Shown piece after piece: positions 24,873 through 33,335 of a stretch of DNA of 64,000 nt (positions within the stretch are counted from its first letter, which is position 1; every line of letters starts with the position of its first letter). A program made the position numbers and the translations under genes. Origin of the DNA: Mesorhizobium sp. M9A.F.Ca.ET.002.03.1.2 (GTDB lineage: Bacteria; Pseudomonadota; Alphaproteobacteria; Rhizobiales; Rhizobiaceae); assembly GCF_003952365.1 (NCBI RefSeq), contig NZ_CP034443.1, positions 5,697,001 to 5,761,000 of the forward strand, given 5' to 3'. Below the pieces are notes generated by a model. It had not been told where the DNA came from. It ran no database searches and saw only the letters and a list, made by a program, of their open reading frames with translations.

Positions 24873-25925
24873 ATGAAAGCCATAAAAGCCCGGCTGTTCG
24901 CCTTAGCGGCAGCCACAGCATGCATCACATCAGGACATGCCGCCTTCGCCGAGGAGCTTTCGATCATGGCCAGCGGCGGCGCCTGGCAGGACGCCCAGCG
25001 CAAGGCATGGTTCGAGCCGTTCAGCAAGGAAACCGGAGCCAAGATCGTCGAGCAGGAATATCTCGGCGATCTCGGCAAGGTCAAAGCCATGGTCGACACC
25101 GGCAACGTGCCGATCGACCTGGTGACGGTCGAGACCGCGACCGTGCTGCAGGGCTGCGACGCAGGCATTCTCGAACGGCTCGACTATTCCAAGATTGCGC
25201 CGCGCGAAAAATTCATCGAAGGCTCCGCGCTCGACTGCGGCGTCGGCCTCGACGCCTATGGCGACATTCTTGCCTATGACACCACCGTGCTGAAGGAAGC
25301 GCCGACCTCGGTGCTCGACGTCTTCGACACGACCAAGTTTCCGGGCAAGCGCGCGATGCGCAAGTTTCCGGCGCAGAACCTCGAATGGGCGCTGATGGCC
25401 GACGGCGTCGCACCGGCCGACGTCTATAAGGTGCTGGGAACGCCGGAAGGCGTCGACCGCGCCTTCAAGAAGCTCGACACGATCAAGAAGGACATTGTCT
25501 GGTGGGATGCCGGCGCGCAGCCGGCGCAGCTTCTGGCCTCCCAGGAAGTGGTGATGACCACCGCCTGGAACGGCCGCATCCAGAACGCCATCGATACCGA
25601 CAAGAAGCCGTTCAAGATCGTCTGGAACAACCAGATCCTCGAATATGACATGATCGCCATTCCCAAGGGCGCCAAGAACCCGGACCTCGCCTACAAGTAC
25701 CTTGCCTATATCAGCCAGCCGGAAAACAACGCCAAGCTCGCCAGCTACATCACCTATGGGCCGGTGCGCACCGATGCGGCGTCCTTCGTGGCGGCCGATG
25801 CCTTGCCGAAATTGCCGAACGCGCCCGATCATCTGAGCGGCGCCTATCTGGTCGCCGATACCGAATTCTGGGGCGACTATGGCGAGGATCTGGTCAAGCG
25901 CTTCAACGCCTGGCTCGCGCAGTAA
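24873..25925 (+). CDS. ABC transporter periplasmic solute-binding protein (PotD/F type)
   Basis: A 350-residue exported protein with signal peptide RLFALAAATACITSGHAAFA-EE. The body follows the spermidine/putrescine-binding family (SBP_bac_8): LSIMASGGAWQDAQRKAWFE, KVKAMVDTGNVPIDLVTVET, GLDAYGDILAYDT, WWDAGAQPAQLLASQEVVMT and the closing YLAYISQPENNAKLASYITY. The acidic ligand residues of true polyamine binders cannot be confirmed, and relatives also bind opines, GABA or betaines. Nineteen bases separate it from the ATPase gene. Confidence 0.9.
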   Translation: MKAIKARLFALAAATACITSGHAAFAEELSIMASGGAWQDAQRKAWFEPFSKETGAKIVEQEYLGDLGKVKAMVDTGNVPIDLVTVETATVLQGCDAGILERLDYSKIAPREKFIEGSALDCGVGLDAYGDILAYDTTVLKEAPTSVLDVFDTTKFPGKRAMRKFPAQNLEWALMADGVAPADVYKVLGTPEGVDRAFKKLDTIKKDIVWWDAGAQPAQLLASQEVVMTTAWNGRIQNAIDTDKKPFKIVWNNQILEYDMIAIPKGAKNPDLAYKYLAYISQPENNAKLASYITYGPVRTDAASFVAADALPKLPNAPDHLSGAYLVADTEFWGDYGEDLVKRFNAWLAQ

Positions 25926-25931
25926 GACGCG

Positions 25932-27215
25932 ATGTCGGCTCTCGAGCCCATGACACAAGACCGGCCGCGGGCAGCCCGCGACCGGTCGGCCGCCGATGCC
26001 GACGCAGCGAAATCGGTCACGGCCGCCCTTCGGCGCGCCGACCTTGGCGACCGGCTGCGGTCGCTGGCGCTGGCGGCACCTTTGCTCGTGCTCTTGGCGA
26101 TGAGCTTCGGCATCCCGATCGTCCTGCTCCTGTCGCGCGCCGTCTATGACCCGACGATGGCCGACGCCTTGCCGCAGACTGCCCAGGCGCTGAGCGGCTG
26201 GAATGGCCAGGGCTTGCCCGACGATGCCGCCTTCCTGGCGCTTGCTGCGGACCTCAGGGACAATCAGGCCAAAGGCACGGCTTATGAACTCGCCAAGAGC
26301 CTCAACGCCCGCTTGCCCGGCGCGCGCAGCCAAGTGCTCAAGACCGTGCGCCAGCTCGAGGGTGCCGGCGACAGGCCGCCGCTGGAGGTGGTGAAATCCG
26401 TGCCGTTCTGGTCGGCGCCGGGCACGTGGCCGGCCATAGAGCGCGGCACCCATAGCGTGACGTCGTTCTACCTGCTCAGCGCGCTCGATCTTCGCTGGAA
26501 TGCCGATGGCAGCATCGGCAGGGTGCCGCCCGAGCAGGCGATCTTCCTGCAGGTGTTCATGCGCACCTTCTTCGTCGCGGCGGCGGTGACGCTGGCCACG
26601 CTGATCCTGGGCTTTCCCCTCGCCTATCTCATCGCCAGCGTGCCGAAGGGTCTTGCCGCCATCCTCATCGTCGCGGTCCTGCTGCCGTTCTGGACATCGA
26701 TCCTGGTGCGCACCGCGGCCTGGACTGTGCTTTTGCAGAAATTCGGCCTGGTCAACGACCTGCTGCTGTGGCTCGGCGTCGCCGAGGCCCGGCTCGACCT
26801 GATGTACAGCCGCATCGGCCTGATCATCGCCATGACGCATATCCAGCTGCCATTCACGCTGCTGCCGATCTACAGCGTCATGCGCACCATTCAGCCCTCG
26901 CAGATGAAGGCTGCCTATTCGCTCGGCGCAAAGCCCTTCACCGCCTTCCGGCGCGTCTATCTTCCGCAGGTTTTTCCGGGCGTGATGGCCGGCTCAATGC
27001 TCACCTTCATCCTCTGCCTCGGCTACTACATCACGCCGGCGCTGATCGGCGGCGCCAGCGACCAGTTGATCAGCAATTTCATCGCCAACTACGTCAATGT
27101 CGAGCTGAACTGGGAGATGGCGGCAGCACTCAGCTTCATCCTGCTGGTCTTCACGCTGGCGCTGTTCGGTATCTTTGCCCGCATCCTCGGCCTCGACCGC
27201 CTCAAGCTGGTGTAG
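25932..27215 (+). CDS. ABC transporter permease (PotB type) with large insert
   Basis: A 427-residue inner-membrane permease. The first span LALAAPLLVLLAMSFGIPIV is followed by a periplasmic segment of about 130 residues (~65-195), longer than in typical PotB (~280-320 residues in total), then the BPD_transp_1 core with five spans and the EAA-loop AAYSLGAKPFTAFRRVYLPQ that contacts the ATPase. It begins seven bases after the binding-protein gene. Confidence 0.9.
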   Translation: MSALEPMTQDRPRAARDRSAADADAAKSVTAALRRADLGDRLRSLALAAPLLVLLAMSFGIPIVLLLSRAVYDPTMADALPQTAQALSGWNGQGLPDDAAFLALAADLRDNQAKGTAYELAKSLNARLPGARSQVLKTVRQLEGAGDRPPLEVVKSVPFWSAPGTWPAIERGTHSVTSFYLLSALDLRWNADGSIGRVPPEQAIFLQVFMRTFFVAAAVTLATLILGFPLAYLIASVPKGLAAILIVAVLLPFWTSILVRTAAWTVLLQKFGLVNDLLLWLGVAEARLDLMYSRIGLIIAMTHIQLPFTLLPIYSVMRTIQPSQMKAAYSLGAKPFTAFRRVYLPQVFPGVMAGSMLTFILCLGYYITPALIGGASDQLISNFIANYVNVELNWEMAAALSFILLVFTLALFGIFARILGLDRLKLV

Positions 27216-27217
27216 CC

Positions 27218-28045
27218 ATGTTGTTGTCTCCCTATCCAACCCTTGGTGAGCGCATCCGCATCGGGCTGCTCTGGCTGTGGTGCGGCCTGGTGATCCTGTT
27301 CCTGCTGGTGCCGATCCTCATTCCCGTGCCGCTGTCGTTCAACAGCGGCACCTTCTTCATCTTTCCGCTGGAGGGGGTTTCGACCCGCTGGTACGAGGTC
27401 GTGCTCGGCACCCAGCGCTGGCAGTCGGCGATCGGCAACAGCCTGATCGTCGCCTTCGGCACGACGCTGATCGCAACGACGCTCGGTACATTGACAGCGA
27501 TTGCACTTTCCGACGAAAAATTCTCCGGCCGCCGCATCGTCATGCCGCTGCTGCTGTCGCCGCTGATCGTGCCGGTGGTGATCACCGCCGTCGGCTCGTA
27601 TCTGTTCTACGCGCGTGTCGGCCTCGCCAGCACCTATGCCGGCATCATCCTGGCGCACACCGCGCTTGCCAGCCCGTTCGTCGTCGTCACGGTGGGAGCG
27701 AGCCTGACCGGCTTCGACCGCAATCTGATGCGCGCCGCCGCCATCTCTGGAGCCAAACCGGTGACATCGTTCTTCAGGGTGATGCTGCCGCTGATCCTGC
27801 CCGGCGTGCTGTCGGGAGCCGCGTTCGCCTTCGTCACCTCGTTCGACGAGGTCGTCGTCGTGCAGTTCCTGGCCAGCGCCAACCAGCGCACCATGCCGCT
27901 CGAAATGTTCATCGGCCTGCGCGAGAAGCTTTCCCCGGCGATCACCGCCGCCGCCACGTTGATGATGGCATTGTCGATCGTCCTGCTCGTCGTCGCCAAC
28001 CTTCTGGCTCGACGCGGCCAGCGGCGACCGGGCACGAATTTGTAG
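27218..28045 (+). CDS. ABC transporter permease (PotC type)
   Basis: A 275-residue permease with six spans; ATG 27218 follows the PotB-type stop by two bases. The EAA loop is AAAISGAKPVTSFFRVMLPL, and FDEVVVVQFLASANQRTMPL is a typical PotC C-terminal motif. It forms the channel with the preceding permease. The operon ends here, with no clear terminator before the convergent YdeI-like gene. Confidence 0.92.
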   Translation: MLLSPYPTLGERIRIGLLWLWCGLVILFLLVPILIPVPLSFNSGTFFIFPLEGVSTRWYEVVLGTQRWQSAIGNSLIVAFGTTLIATTLGTLTAIALSDEKFSGRRIVMPLLLSPLIVPVVITAVGSYLFYARVGLASTYAGIILAHTALASPFVVVTVGASLTGFDRNLMRAAAISGAKPVTSFFRVMLPLILPGVLSGAAFAFVTSFDEVVVVQFLASANQRTMPLEMFIGLREKLSPAITAAATLMMALSIVLLVVANLLARRGQRRPGTNL

Positions 28046-28105
28046 TTCCTCTTTATGCTTGCTGACAGCCGGCGCGCCTGCCGCGACGGTGCTCGCCGCA
28101 ACCCC

Positions 28106-28702
28106 TCACCTGCCCTGCGGGTAGATCGTCTCGCCGCGCTTCAGCATCTCGACAAACGCCGCGATCTTCTTCTTGCGTCCGGCTTCGGTCTTCATGTTGT
28201 GGGTGCGGAAGGCGAGCGCGAAACGGTTCTGCGCGCTGAGCGTTGCCAGCATCGCCTTGGCCTTGGGCTCGGCATCTATTGCCGCCTGCAAATCCTCGGG
28301 GATTTTCATGTCCTTGCCGCTTCCATAGGCGCGCGCCCAGCGGCCGTCGGCCTTCGCCGCCTCGACCTGTTTCAGCCCGTGCTCGGTCATCCGGCCCTCC
28401 TCGATCAGCCGGGCGACGTTGTCGACATTGATCTGGCTCCAGATGCTCTTCCTGCCGCGCCGCGTGTAGCGCTGCAGGTAGCTCTTGTCGTCGAGCCCCT
28501 TGCGCACCGCATCGATCCAGCCCCAGCACAGCACGACGTCGATCGCCTCCTTGGGCGTGATCGACTTCAGCCCCGAACCGACCTTGTGGATCTTGATCCA
28601 GACCTCGTTTTCCCGGTCATGGTGCTTGCCGAGCCAGGCATGGAAGCTTTCGGCATCCGGGAATTCGCGCACCTTGGCGGGATCAACCTCGACCGGCGCC
28701 AT
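28106..28702 (-). CDS. YdeI/OmpD-associated family protein
   Basis: A 198-residue protein: EFPDAESFHAWLGKHHDREN, EVWIKIHKVGSGLKSITPKE, AIDVVLCWGWIDAVRKGLDD and the closing MLKRGETIYPQGR are characteristic of the YdeI/OmpD-associated family (DUF1801-related). These are soluble proteins of unknown activity, sometimes linked to stress. ATG 28702 is chosen because upstream residues lack family character. A 32-base piece of its 3' end is repeated at 19.2 kb. Confidence 0.85.
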   Translation of the reverse strand: MAPVEVDPAKVREFPDAESFHAWLGKHHDRENEVWIKIHKVGSGLKSITPKEAIDVVLCWGWIDAVRKGLDDKSYLQRYTRRGRKSIWSQINVDNVARLIEEGRMTEHGLKQVEAAKADGRWARAYGSGKDMKIPEDLQAAIDAEPKAKAMLATLSAQNRFALAFRTHNMKTEAGRKKKIAAFVEMLKRGETIYPQGR

Positions 28703-28966
28703 CAGCGGGCCTGCCTTTTTGTGCCGATAACGCCCGGCGCCCACCGATCGGATGTCTCAGTCATCGTTCCCTGCCTGCGCCGCCGCCATCCGTCTGGATG
28801 AAGCAACAGCGGGGAAGCGTCAACTGATGGCTGTAGCTGCCAGTCCACCCCCTCTGTCCCCCGCGTCATCGGATTTTCCGATGGCACTATCGTTTTCTTC
28901 CGTTTCCCTTTCGAACACCGACCTGCGACTTCACCGCCAAAGTGATCGTCTACGGAAACGAAGGGC
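28703..28966. other. intergenic stretch between divergent YdeI-like and SDR genes
   Basis: 264 bases with no reading frame or repeat that can be supported. It presumably holds promoters for the two divergent genes. Confidence 0.4.
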
Positions 28967-29698
28967 ATGGCGGATATGGTAAACAGGAGAGTTCTGATCG
29001 TCGGCGGCAGTTCAGGAATGGGTCTGGCGCTGGCAAGGTGGTGTCTCGACGCCGGCGCGCAAGTCCTCATTGCCGGGCGCAATGAGGACAGGCTGAAGCG
29101 CGTCCGCGAGGAACTGGGCAACCCTGCCGCGCTGGACACCGTCGCGGTCGATATCACCCAGGAGGACCAGGTCGCCGAACTGTTCAAGCACATCGGCGGG
29201 CTCGACCATATCGTCAGCACCGCAGCCGATATCGAAGGCGCCTATGAGCTGTTGCCCGCGCTCGAGTTGAAGGCGGCGCAGAGAGTCGTGGAAAGCAAGT
29301 TCTATGGGCCGTTGCTGTTGGCCAAGCACGGCGCGCCCATGCTCTCAGCTACGGGCTCCATCACCTTCACATCCGGCATCGCTGCCTACCGGCCGGCGGC
29401 GCGAGGCTCGGTCGTCGCCGCCGTCAATGCGGCGCTGGAAGGGCTCGTGCGGGCGCTCGCCATCGAACTGGCGCCTATCCGGGTCAACGCGGTCTCGCCT
29501 GGCTGGGTCGACACGCCGATCTGGAGTTTCGTTGCCGGCGACAAGAAGGATGACACGCTGAGTGCGATGGCAGAGCGGCTACCGGTCGGGCGGGTCGGAC
29601 AACCAGACGATATCGCCGACGCTATCGGCTTCTTGATGGGCAACGCTTTCACGACAGGGACGACACTGCATGTCGAGGGTGGACATCGGCTGGTCTGA
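28967..29698 (+). CDS. short-chain dehydrogenase/reductase-like protein lacking the Tyr-Lys pair
   Basis: A 243-residue Rossmann protein: VLIVGGSSGMGLALARWCLD (cofactor loop), IAGRNEDRLKRV with an Arg suggesting NADP, and NAVSPGWVDTPIW then PDDIADAIGFLMGNAFTTGT, all SDR hallmarks. The catalytic Y-x3-K is absent: the place normally read as YSASKAALEG is VVAAVNAALEG, and only the Ser of TSGIAA remains. It may be a binding or regulatory relative of SDRs, or use another mechanism. It is convergent with the LysR gene and overlaps its 3' end by 50 bases. Confidence 0.85.
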   Translation: MADMVNRRVLIVGGSSGMGLALARWCLDAGAQVLIAGRNEDRLKRVREELGNPAALDTVAVDITQEDQVAELFKHIGGLDHIVSTAADIEGAYELLPALELKAAQRVVESKFYGPLLLAKHGAPMLSATGSITFTSGIAAYRPAARGSVVAAVNAALEGLVRALAIELAPIRVNAVSPGWVDTPIWSFVAGDKKDDTLSAMAERLPVGRVGQPDDIADAIGFLMGNAFTTGTTLHVEGGHRLV

Positions 29699-30590
29699 GC
29701 GGCGCGAAACTGTCGCCTGCGGCCGCCAGCAGCAGTTTCAATGCTGGTGGCTGAACCCGCCTGCGGCGCCAGATCATGGCGAGCGAGGCCGTCCGCACCG
29801 GACCCGGCCAGGGCATTTCGATGATCTCGCCACGACCGAGCGCGTCGACCACCGCCAGACGCGGAACCAGACCAAGGCCGGCCCCAGCCGCCACCAGTCG
29901 CGCGATCATGCCTATGCTGCCGACTTCGGCGGCGAGCCTCGGCGATGCAATGCCTGCCTCGGCAAAAGCCTTGTCGAACAGGTGCCGATAGATGCACCCG
30001 GCTTCGGTGACGACGAAGCGCATGTTACCGAGCGCCGTCAGATCGCCTCTCATCGCTGCCTCCCCAGGAGGAACGACGAGGATCAATGGCTCCGCCGATA
30101 GCGTCCGCCTGGCGAGGCGCTCATCGGCCTTCTCGAAACCGTCCCTGTCGAAACAGAAAGCGACGTCGATGTCGCCATCTTCCAGCTTGCGCAGCAGATC
30201 GCCGCTGCCCGCGACCGTCAGCCGAAGATTAATGTCGGGATGGGAGGCCTGGAAATCCGGGAGCCATTGCGCAAGCTTCGCCGAGGCGATCGTCTCCAGT
30301 GCGCCGATCGTCACCGATCCGACGGCGTGTCCGGCGGCCACGTCCACGGCCGCCCGTGCCTCTTCGGCCAGCATCAGAATGTCTTGCGCATAAGACTTCA
30401 GCGTGGCGCCCGCCGGCGTCAGTTGCAGGCCCTGTTTCGACCGTGTGAACAGCACCGTGCCAAGCTCGGTTTCAAGCGTCTGGATCTGATCGCTTACGCT
30501 CGATTGCGCGAGATGGATCTCCTCTGCGGCGCGGGTGATGTTTCGACATCGCGCAACCGCGAGAAACGTCTTGAGCAGTCTTGGATGCAT
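29649..30590 (-). CDS. LysR-family transcriptional regulator
   Basis: A 313-residue protein starting MHPRLLKTFLAVARCRNITR with the LysR winged helix (AAEEIHLAQSSVSDQIQTLE, LGTVLFTRSKQGLQLTPAG) and a substrate-binding domain (GSVTIGALETIASAKLAQWL ... GIASPRLAAEVGSIGMIARL). It regulates transcription in response to an unknown small molecule. It is convergent with the SDR and lies 26 bases downstream of the pseudo-HtrA gene on the same strand. No good Shine-Dalgarno precedes ATG 30590; translation may be coupled to the upstream gene. Confidence 0.9.
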   Translation of the reverse strand: MHPRLLKTFLAVARCRNITRAAEEIHLAQSSVSDQIQTLETELGTVLFTRSKQGLQLTPAGATLKSYAQDILMLAEEARAAVDVAAGHAVGSVTIGALETIASAKLAQWLPDFQASHPDINLRLTVAGSGDLLRKLEDGDIDVAFCFDRDGFEKADERLARRTLSAEPLILVVPPGEAAMRGDLTALGNMRFVVTEAGCIYRHLFDKAFAEAGIASPRLAAEVGSIGMIARLVAAGAGLGLVPRLAVVDALGRGEIIEMPWPGPVRTASLAMIWRRRRVQPPALKLLLAAAGDSFAPLRPADVHPRHAVSSLS

Positions 30591-30616
30591 CAGGAGGATC
30601 TGACCAGTTGCCTGCT

Positions 30617-31519
30617 TTACTGCAGCTGCGGTTTCTTGAGAAAGCTGTTGCGGTCGGCCGACTTGACGCGCAGCCAGGTTTCGCGGCCGTCGCGCACCAC
30701 CCGCAACGGGATCTCCGCGCCCGCCGGGTTCTGCCACAGCTTGCGGTAGAAATCGGCCAGCCCGTCGACTTCGCCGTCGCGCACATCCGAGATGATGTCG
30801 CCCTGGCGCAGGCCGGCTTCGGCGGCCGGGCTGCCTTCGGCGACGCTCATCACCACGACCTCGCCATTGCTCTCGGCCGAGAAGGCGCCGAGCCAGGGGC
30901 GCGGTGGCCTGGCAACCTGGCCGCGTGTCAGGAGGTCGTCGAGAATGGGCGGCAGAAGGTCGATCGGCACCACCATGTTGATATCGGCGATCTCGCCGGC
31001 ACGGCTCATCTGCAGGCGCAGCGAACCGATGCCGAGCAGCCTGCCGTCCTGCCCGATGAGGGCCGCACCTCCCCATGACGGATGGGCCGGCGCGGTGAAG
31101 ATCGCCTCGTCCAGCAGATACTCCCAATAGCCGGCGAATTCCTGCTTGGTGACGATGTGCGCCCTGACCGACTGGCCGATGCCGTCGGCGAGCACGACTG
31201 GGTCGCCGGCCATCGCCTTGGCCGCATTGCCGAAAACCACTGCGGGCAAGCCGAGCGGAGCCAGCGCCTGCACCAGGCCGAAGCCCGATTCCTGGTCGTA
31301 GGCGAGCGCGTGCGCGGGAACCACGTGCCCGTTGTGATCGGTCAGCCAGACTTCCTCCGCCTCGGTGATGAGATAGCCGATGGTAAGCACCAGCCCGTCG
31401 TCGCGAATGACCACGCCGCTGCCTTCCCGGCTCGTGCCCAGCGCATTCGCGGTGAAGGCGTCGTCGGGGATCGAGGCGCGCACCGCCACGATGGACCGCA
31501 AAATCGTATCGATGGTCAT
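30617..31519 (-). CDS. HtrA-like protein with degenerate catalytic triad plus PDZ
   Basis: A 300-residue protein without a signal peptide: a trypsin-like (S1C) double barrel (~1-190) and one PDZ domain (~205-285: EVVVMSVAEGSPAAEAGLRQ, GDIISDVRDGEVDGL). The triad is not present: the usual TNxHV is LTIGYLI, the Asp strand is DQESGFGLVQ, and GNSGGP is replaced by PSWGGAALIG. It should therefore not be a protease but may bind peptides. Its start region is on the minus strand 300 bases from the divergent GST gene, and LysR follows downstream. Confidence 0.8.
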   Translation of the reverse strand: MTIDTILRSIVAVRASIPDDAFTANALGTSREGSGVVIRDDGLVLTIGYLITEAEEVWLTDHNGHVVPAHALAYDQESGFGLVQALAPLGLPAVVFGNAAKAMAGDPVVLADGIGQSVRAHIVTKQEFAGYWEYLLDEAIFTAPAHPSWGGAALIGQDGRLLGIGSLRLQMSRAGEIADINMVVPIDLLPPILDDLLTRGQVARPPRPWLGAFSAESNGEVVVMSVAEGSPAAEAGLRQGDIISDVRDGEVDGLADFYRKLWQNPAGAEIPLRVVRDGRETWLRVKSADRNSFLKKPQLQ

Positions 31520-31819
31520 GCTTTCAATCCTGGCAAGCGATGCTTAGGCCGGCAAAGGCCCGATATCTTCTATAGGTATGGCGCACGTGACGAGGCGCAA
31601 GGGCATCGGTAATCCCTTCCGCCCCCTGTGGGAAAAGGATGGCGCGTGACATCGACAATAGTTCAACACAAGTTGAACTTTCTGCGGCCCGCACTACCTG
31701 TACCCCGCACAACCTGTACCTATGTGTAGATGACCCTGTCCCATGCAAATCCTCGCCGCTATCGAGCAAGCTGACCCTCCCCAAGACCCTCCCCGCTCAC
31801 ATTCAAGAGGCCTCCCGAG
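31520..31819. promoter_or_regulatory. divergent control region with a perfect palindrome
   Basis: Lies between the pseudo-HtrA and yghU genes. AGTTCAAC-acaa-GTTGAACT at 31660-31679 is a perfect 8+8 inverted repeat and the strongest operator-like sequence in the gap, about 140 bases upstream of yghU. The rest shows nothing recognisable. Confidence 0.5.
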
Positions 31820-32686
31820 ATGAACCAATACACACCGCCGAAAGTATGGACCTGGAACAAGGCAAACGGCGGCGCCTTCGCCAACATCAACCGCCCGATA
31901 TCGGGCCCGACGCATGAGAAGGAACTGCCGATCGGCAAGCATCCGCTGCAGCTCTATTCGCTGGCGACGCCGAACGGCGTCAAGGTGACGATCATGCTGG
32001 AGGAGCTGCTGGCACGGGGACACAAGGGCGCCGAATACGACGCCTGGCTGATCAGGATCAACGATGGCGACCAGTTCGGCAGCGGCTTCGTCGAGGTCAA
32101 CCCCAACTCCAAGATCCCGGCGCTGATGGACCGCAGCGGGCCAAAGCCGATCCGCGTGTTCGAATCCGGCTCGATCCTGCTCTATCTGGCCGAAAAGTTC
32201 GGCGCCTTTCTCCCAACCGAGCAGCCGGCCCGCGCGGAAACCCTGTCATGGCTGTTCTGGCAGATGGGCTCCGCGCCCTATCTCGGCGGCGGCTTCGGCC
32301 ATTTCTACGCCTATGCGCCGGAAAAGATCGAATACGCCATCGACCGCTTCGCCATGGAGGTGAAGCGCCAGATGGACGTGCTCGACCGGCGGCTGGCCGA
32401 AACCGAGTATCTCGCCGGCAGCGACTACACGATCGCCGACATTGCGGTGTGGCCATGGTATGGCGGCCTGGCCAAGGGCCGGCAGTACAATGATTCCGCC
32501 ACCTTCCTGTCGGTCGCGGAGTACAAAAACGTGCAGCGCTGGGCCGACGCGATCGACGCACGGCCGGCGGTGCAGCGCGGCCGCATGGTCAACCGCGCCT
32601 TCGGCGAGCCCGCGATGCAGTTGCACGAGCGCCACGACGCCAGCGACTTCGACACCAAGACGCAGGACAAGCTGGCAGCGGAGTGA
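31820..32686 (+). CDS. yghU: glutathione S-transferase-like protein, YghU type
   Basis: A 288-residue protein, the same length as Escherichia coli YghU. The unusual N-terminal extension YTPPKVWTWNKANGGAFANI precedes the thioredoxin-like domain (HPLQLYSLATPNGVKVTIML, NSKIPALMD, FESGSILLYLAEKFG) and the helical domain (LAGSDYTIADIAVWPWYGGL). YghU binds two glutathiones and reduces disulfides and peroxides (disulfide-bond reductase/peroxidase activity) in the cytosol. No partner gene is nearby. Confidence 0.93.
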   Translation: MNQYTPPKVWTWNKANGGAFANINRPISGPTHEKELPIGKHPLQLYSLATPNGVKVTIMLEELLARGHKGAEYDAWLIRINDGDQFGSGFVEVNPNSKIPALMDRSGPKPIRVFESGSILLYLAEKFGAFLPTEQPARAETLSWLFWQMGSAPYLGGGFGHFYAYAPEKIEYAIDRFAMEVKRQMDVLDRRLAETEYLAGSDYTIADIAVWPWYGGLAKGRQYNDSATFLSVAEYKNVQRWADAIDARPAVQRGRMVNRAFGEPAMQLHERHDASDFDTKTQDKLAAE

Positions 32687-32798
32687 GCGGCATTGGCCAA
32701 ACGCGTGGCGCCGGAGAGTTCCGGCGCCTACGCTTCCGGGGAGCGGATGTTGAGACGCCTCAATGATTTCCGCCGCATCGCCACCCCCTGACGATCGT

Positions 32799-33335
32799 TC
32801 ACAACGCCTTCCTCATCCGCAATAGCGGCACGTCCGCTCCGCCTCTGGCGTCGACGACGCCCTCGATCGCTTGATAGCCGCAGGCTCGATAGAGGGGTTC
32901 GCCGGCCATCGTAGCCATCAGCTCGACATGGGTGAAGCCCTCGGTGCGGGCGGCATCCTCGCACAGCGTGAGGATCAGGCGTCCTACCCCTCGGCGGGTG
33001 AAGCTTGGATGCGTATACATGGCACGCACGCGGGCGGCGTCGTGCGCCGGGTCGAGCAGCGCCGCATCGCGCCCCGGTGAACGGTCGCCCCCATAGAGGG
33101 TTGCCCGCCGGCTCCATCCGCCGCAGCCTACCAAGACGCCATTCTGCTCCACGGCAAAATAGGTTCCATCGTCGATGAGCTGCGTATCCAGGCCCATGAT
33201 TGCTCTGCTGGAATCAATCTGTTCCTGCGTGAGGAAAGGCTTCTGAAGTTCGCCGATGGCTGCATTCATCAGGATAGCCAGCGCCGGCATATCGGCACGT
33301 GTCGCCACCCGATGGTCTAGGTTGATCCCCGGCAT
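32799..33335 (-). CDS. GNAT-family N-acetyltransferase
   Basis: A 178-residue protein with the acetyl-CoA loop in FTRRGVGRLILTLCEDAART, preceded by the beta-strand AARVRAMYTHPS and followed by MAGEPLYRACGYQAIE, the conserved GNAT ending. ATG 33335 (MPGINLDHRVATRADMPALA) fits family starts better than the upstream ATG at 33356. The substrate is unknown, and the gene stands alone between yghU and a repeat-bearing gap. Confidence 0.85.
   Translation of the reverse strand: MPGINLDHRVATRADMPALAILMNAAIGELQKPFLTQEQIDSSRAIMGLDTQLIDDGTYFAVEQNGVLVGCGGWSRRATLYGGDRSPGRDAALLDPAHDAARVRAMYTHPSFTRRGVGRLILTLCEDAARTEGFTHVELMATMAGEPLYRACGYQAIEGVVDARGGADVPLLRMRKAL

Noticed and set aside
24930..26840. 636-codon open frame on the minus strand opposite the ABC transporter operon
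   Set aside because: It is antisense to genes with clear family motifs; long shadow frames are expected in GC-rich DNA, and its translation has no recognisable domain.
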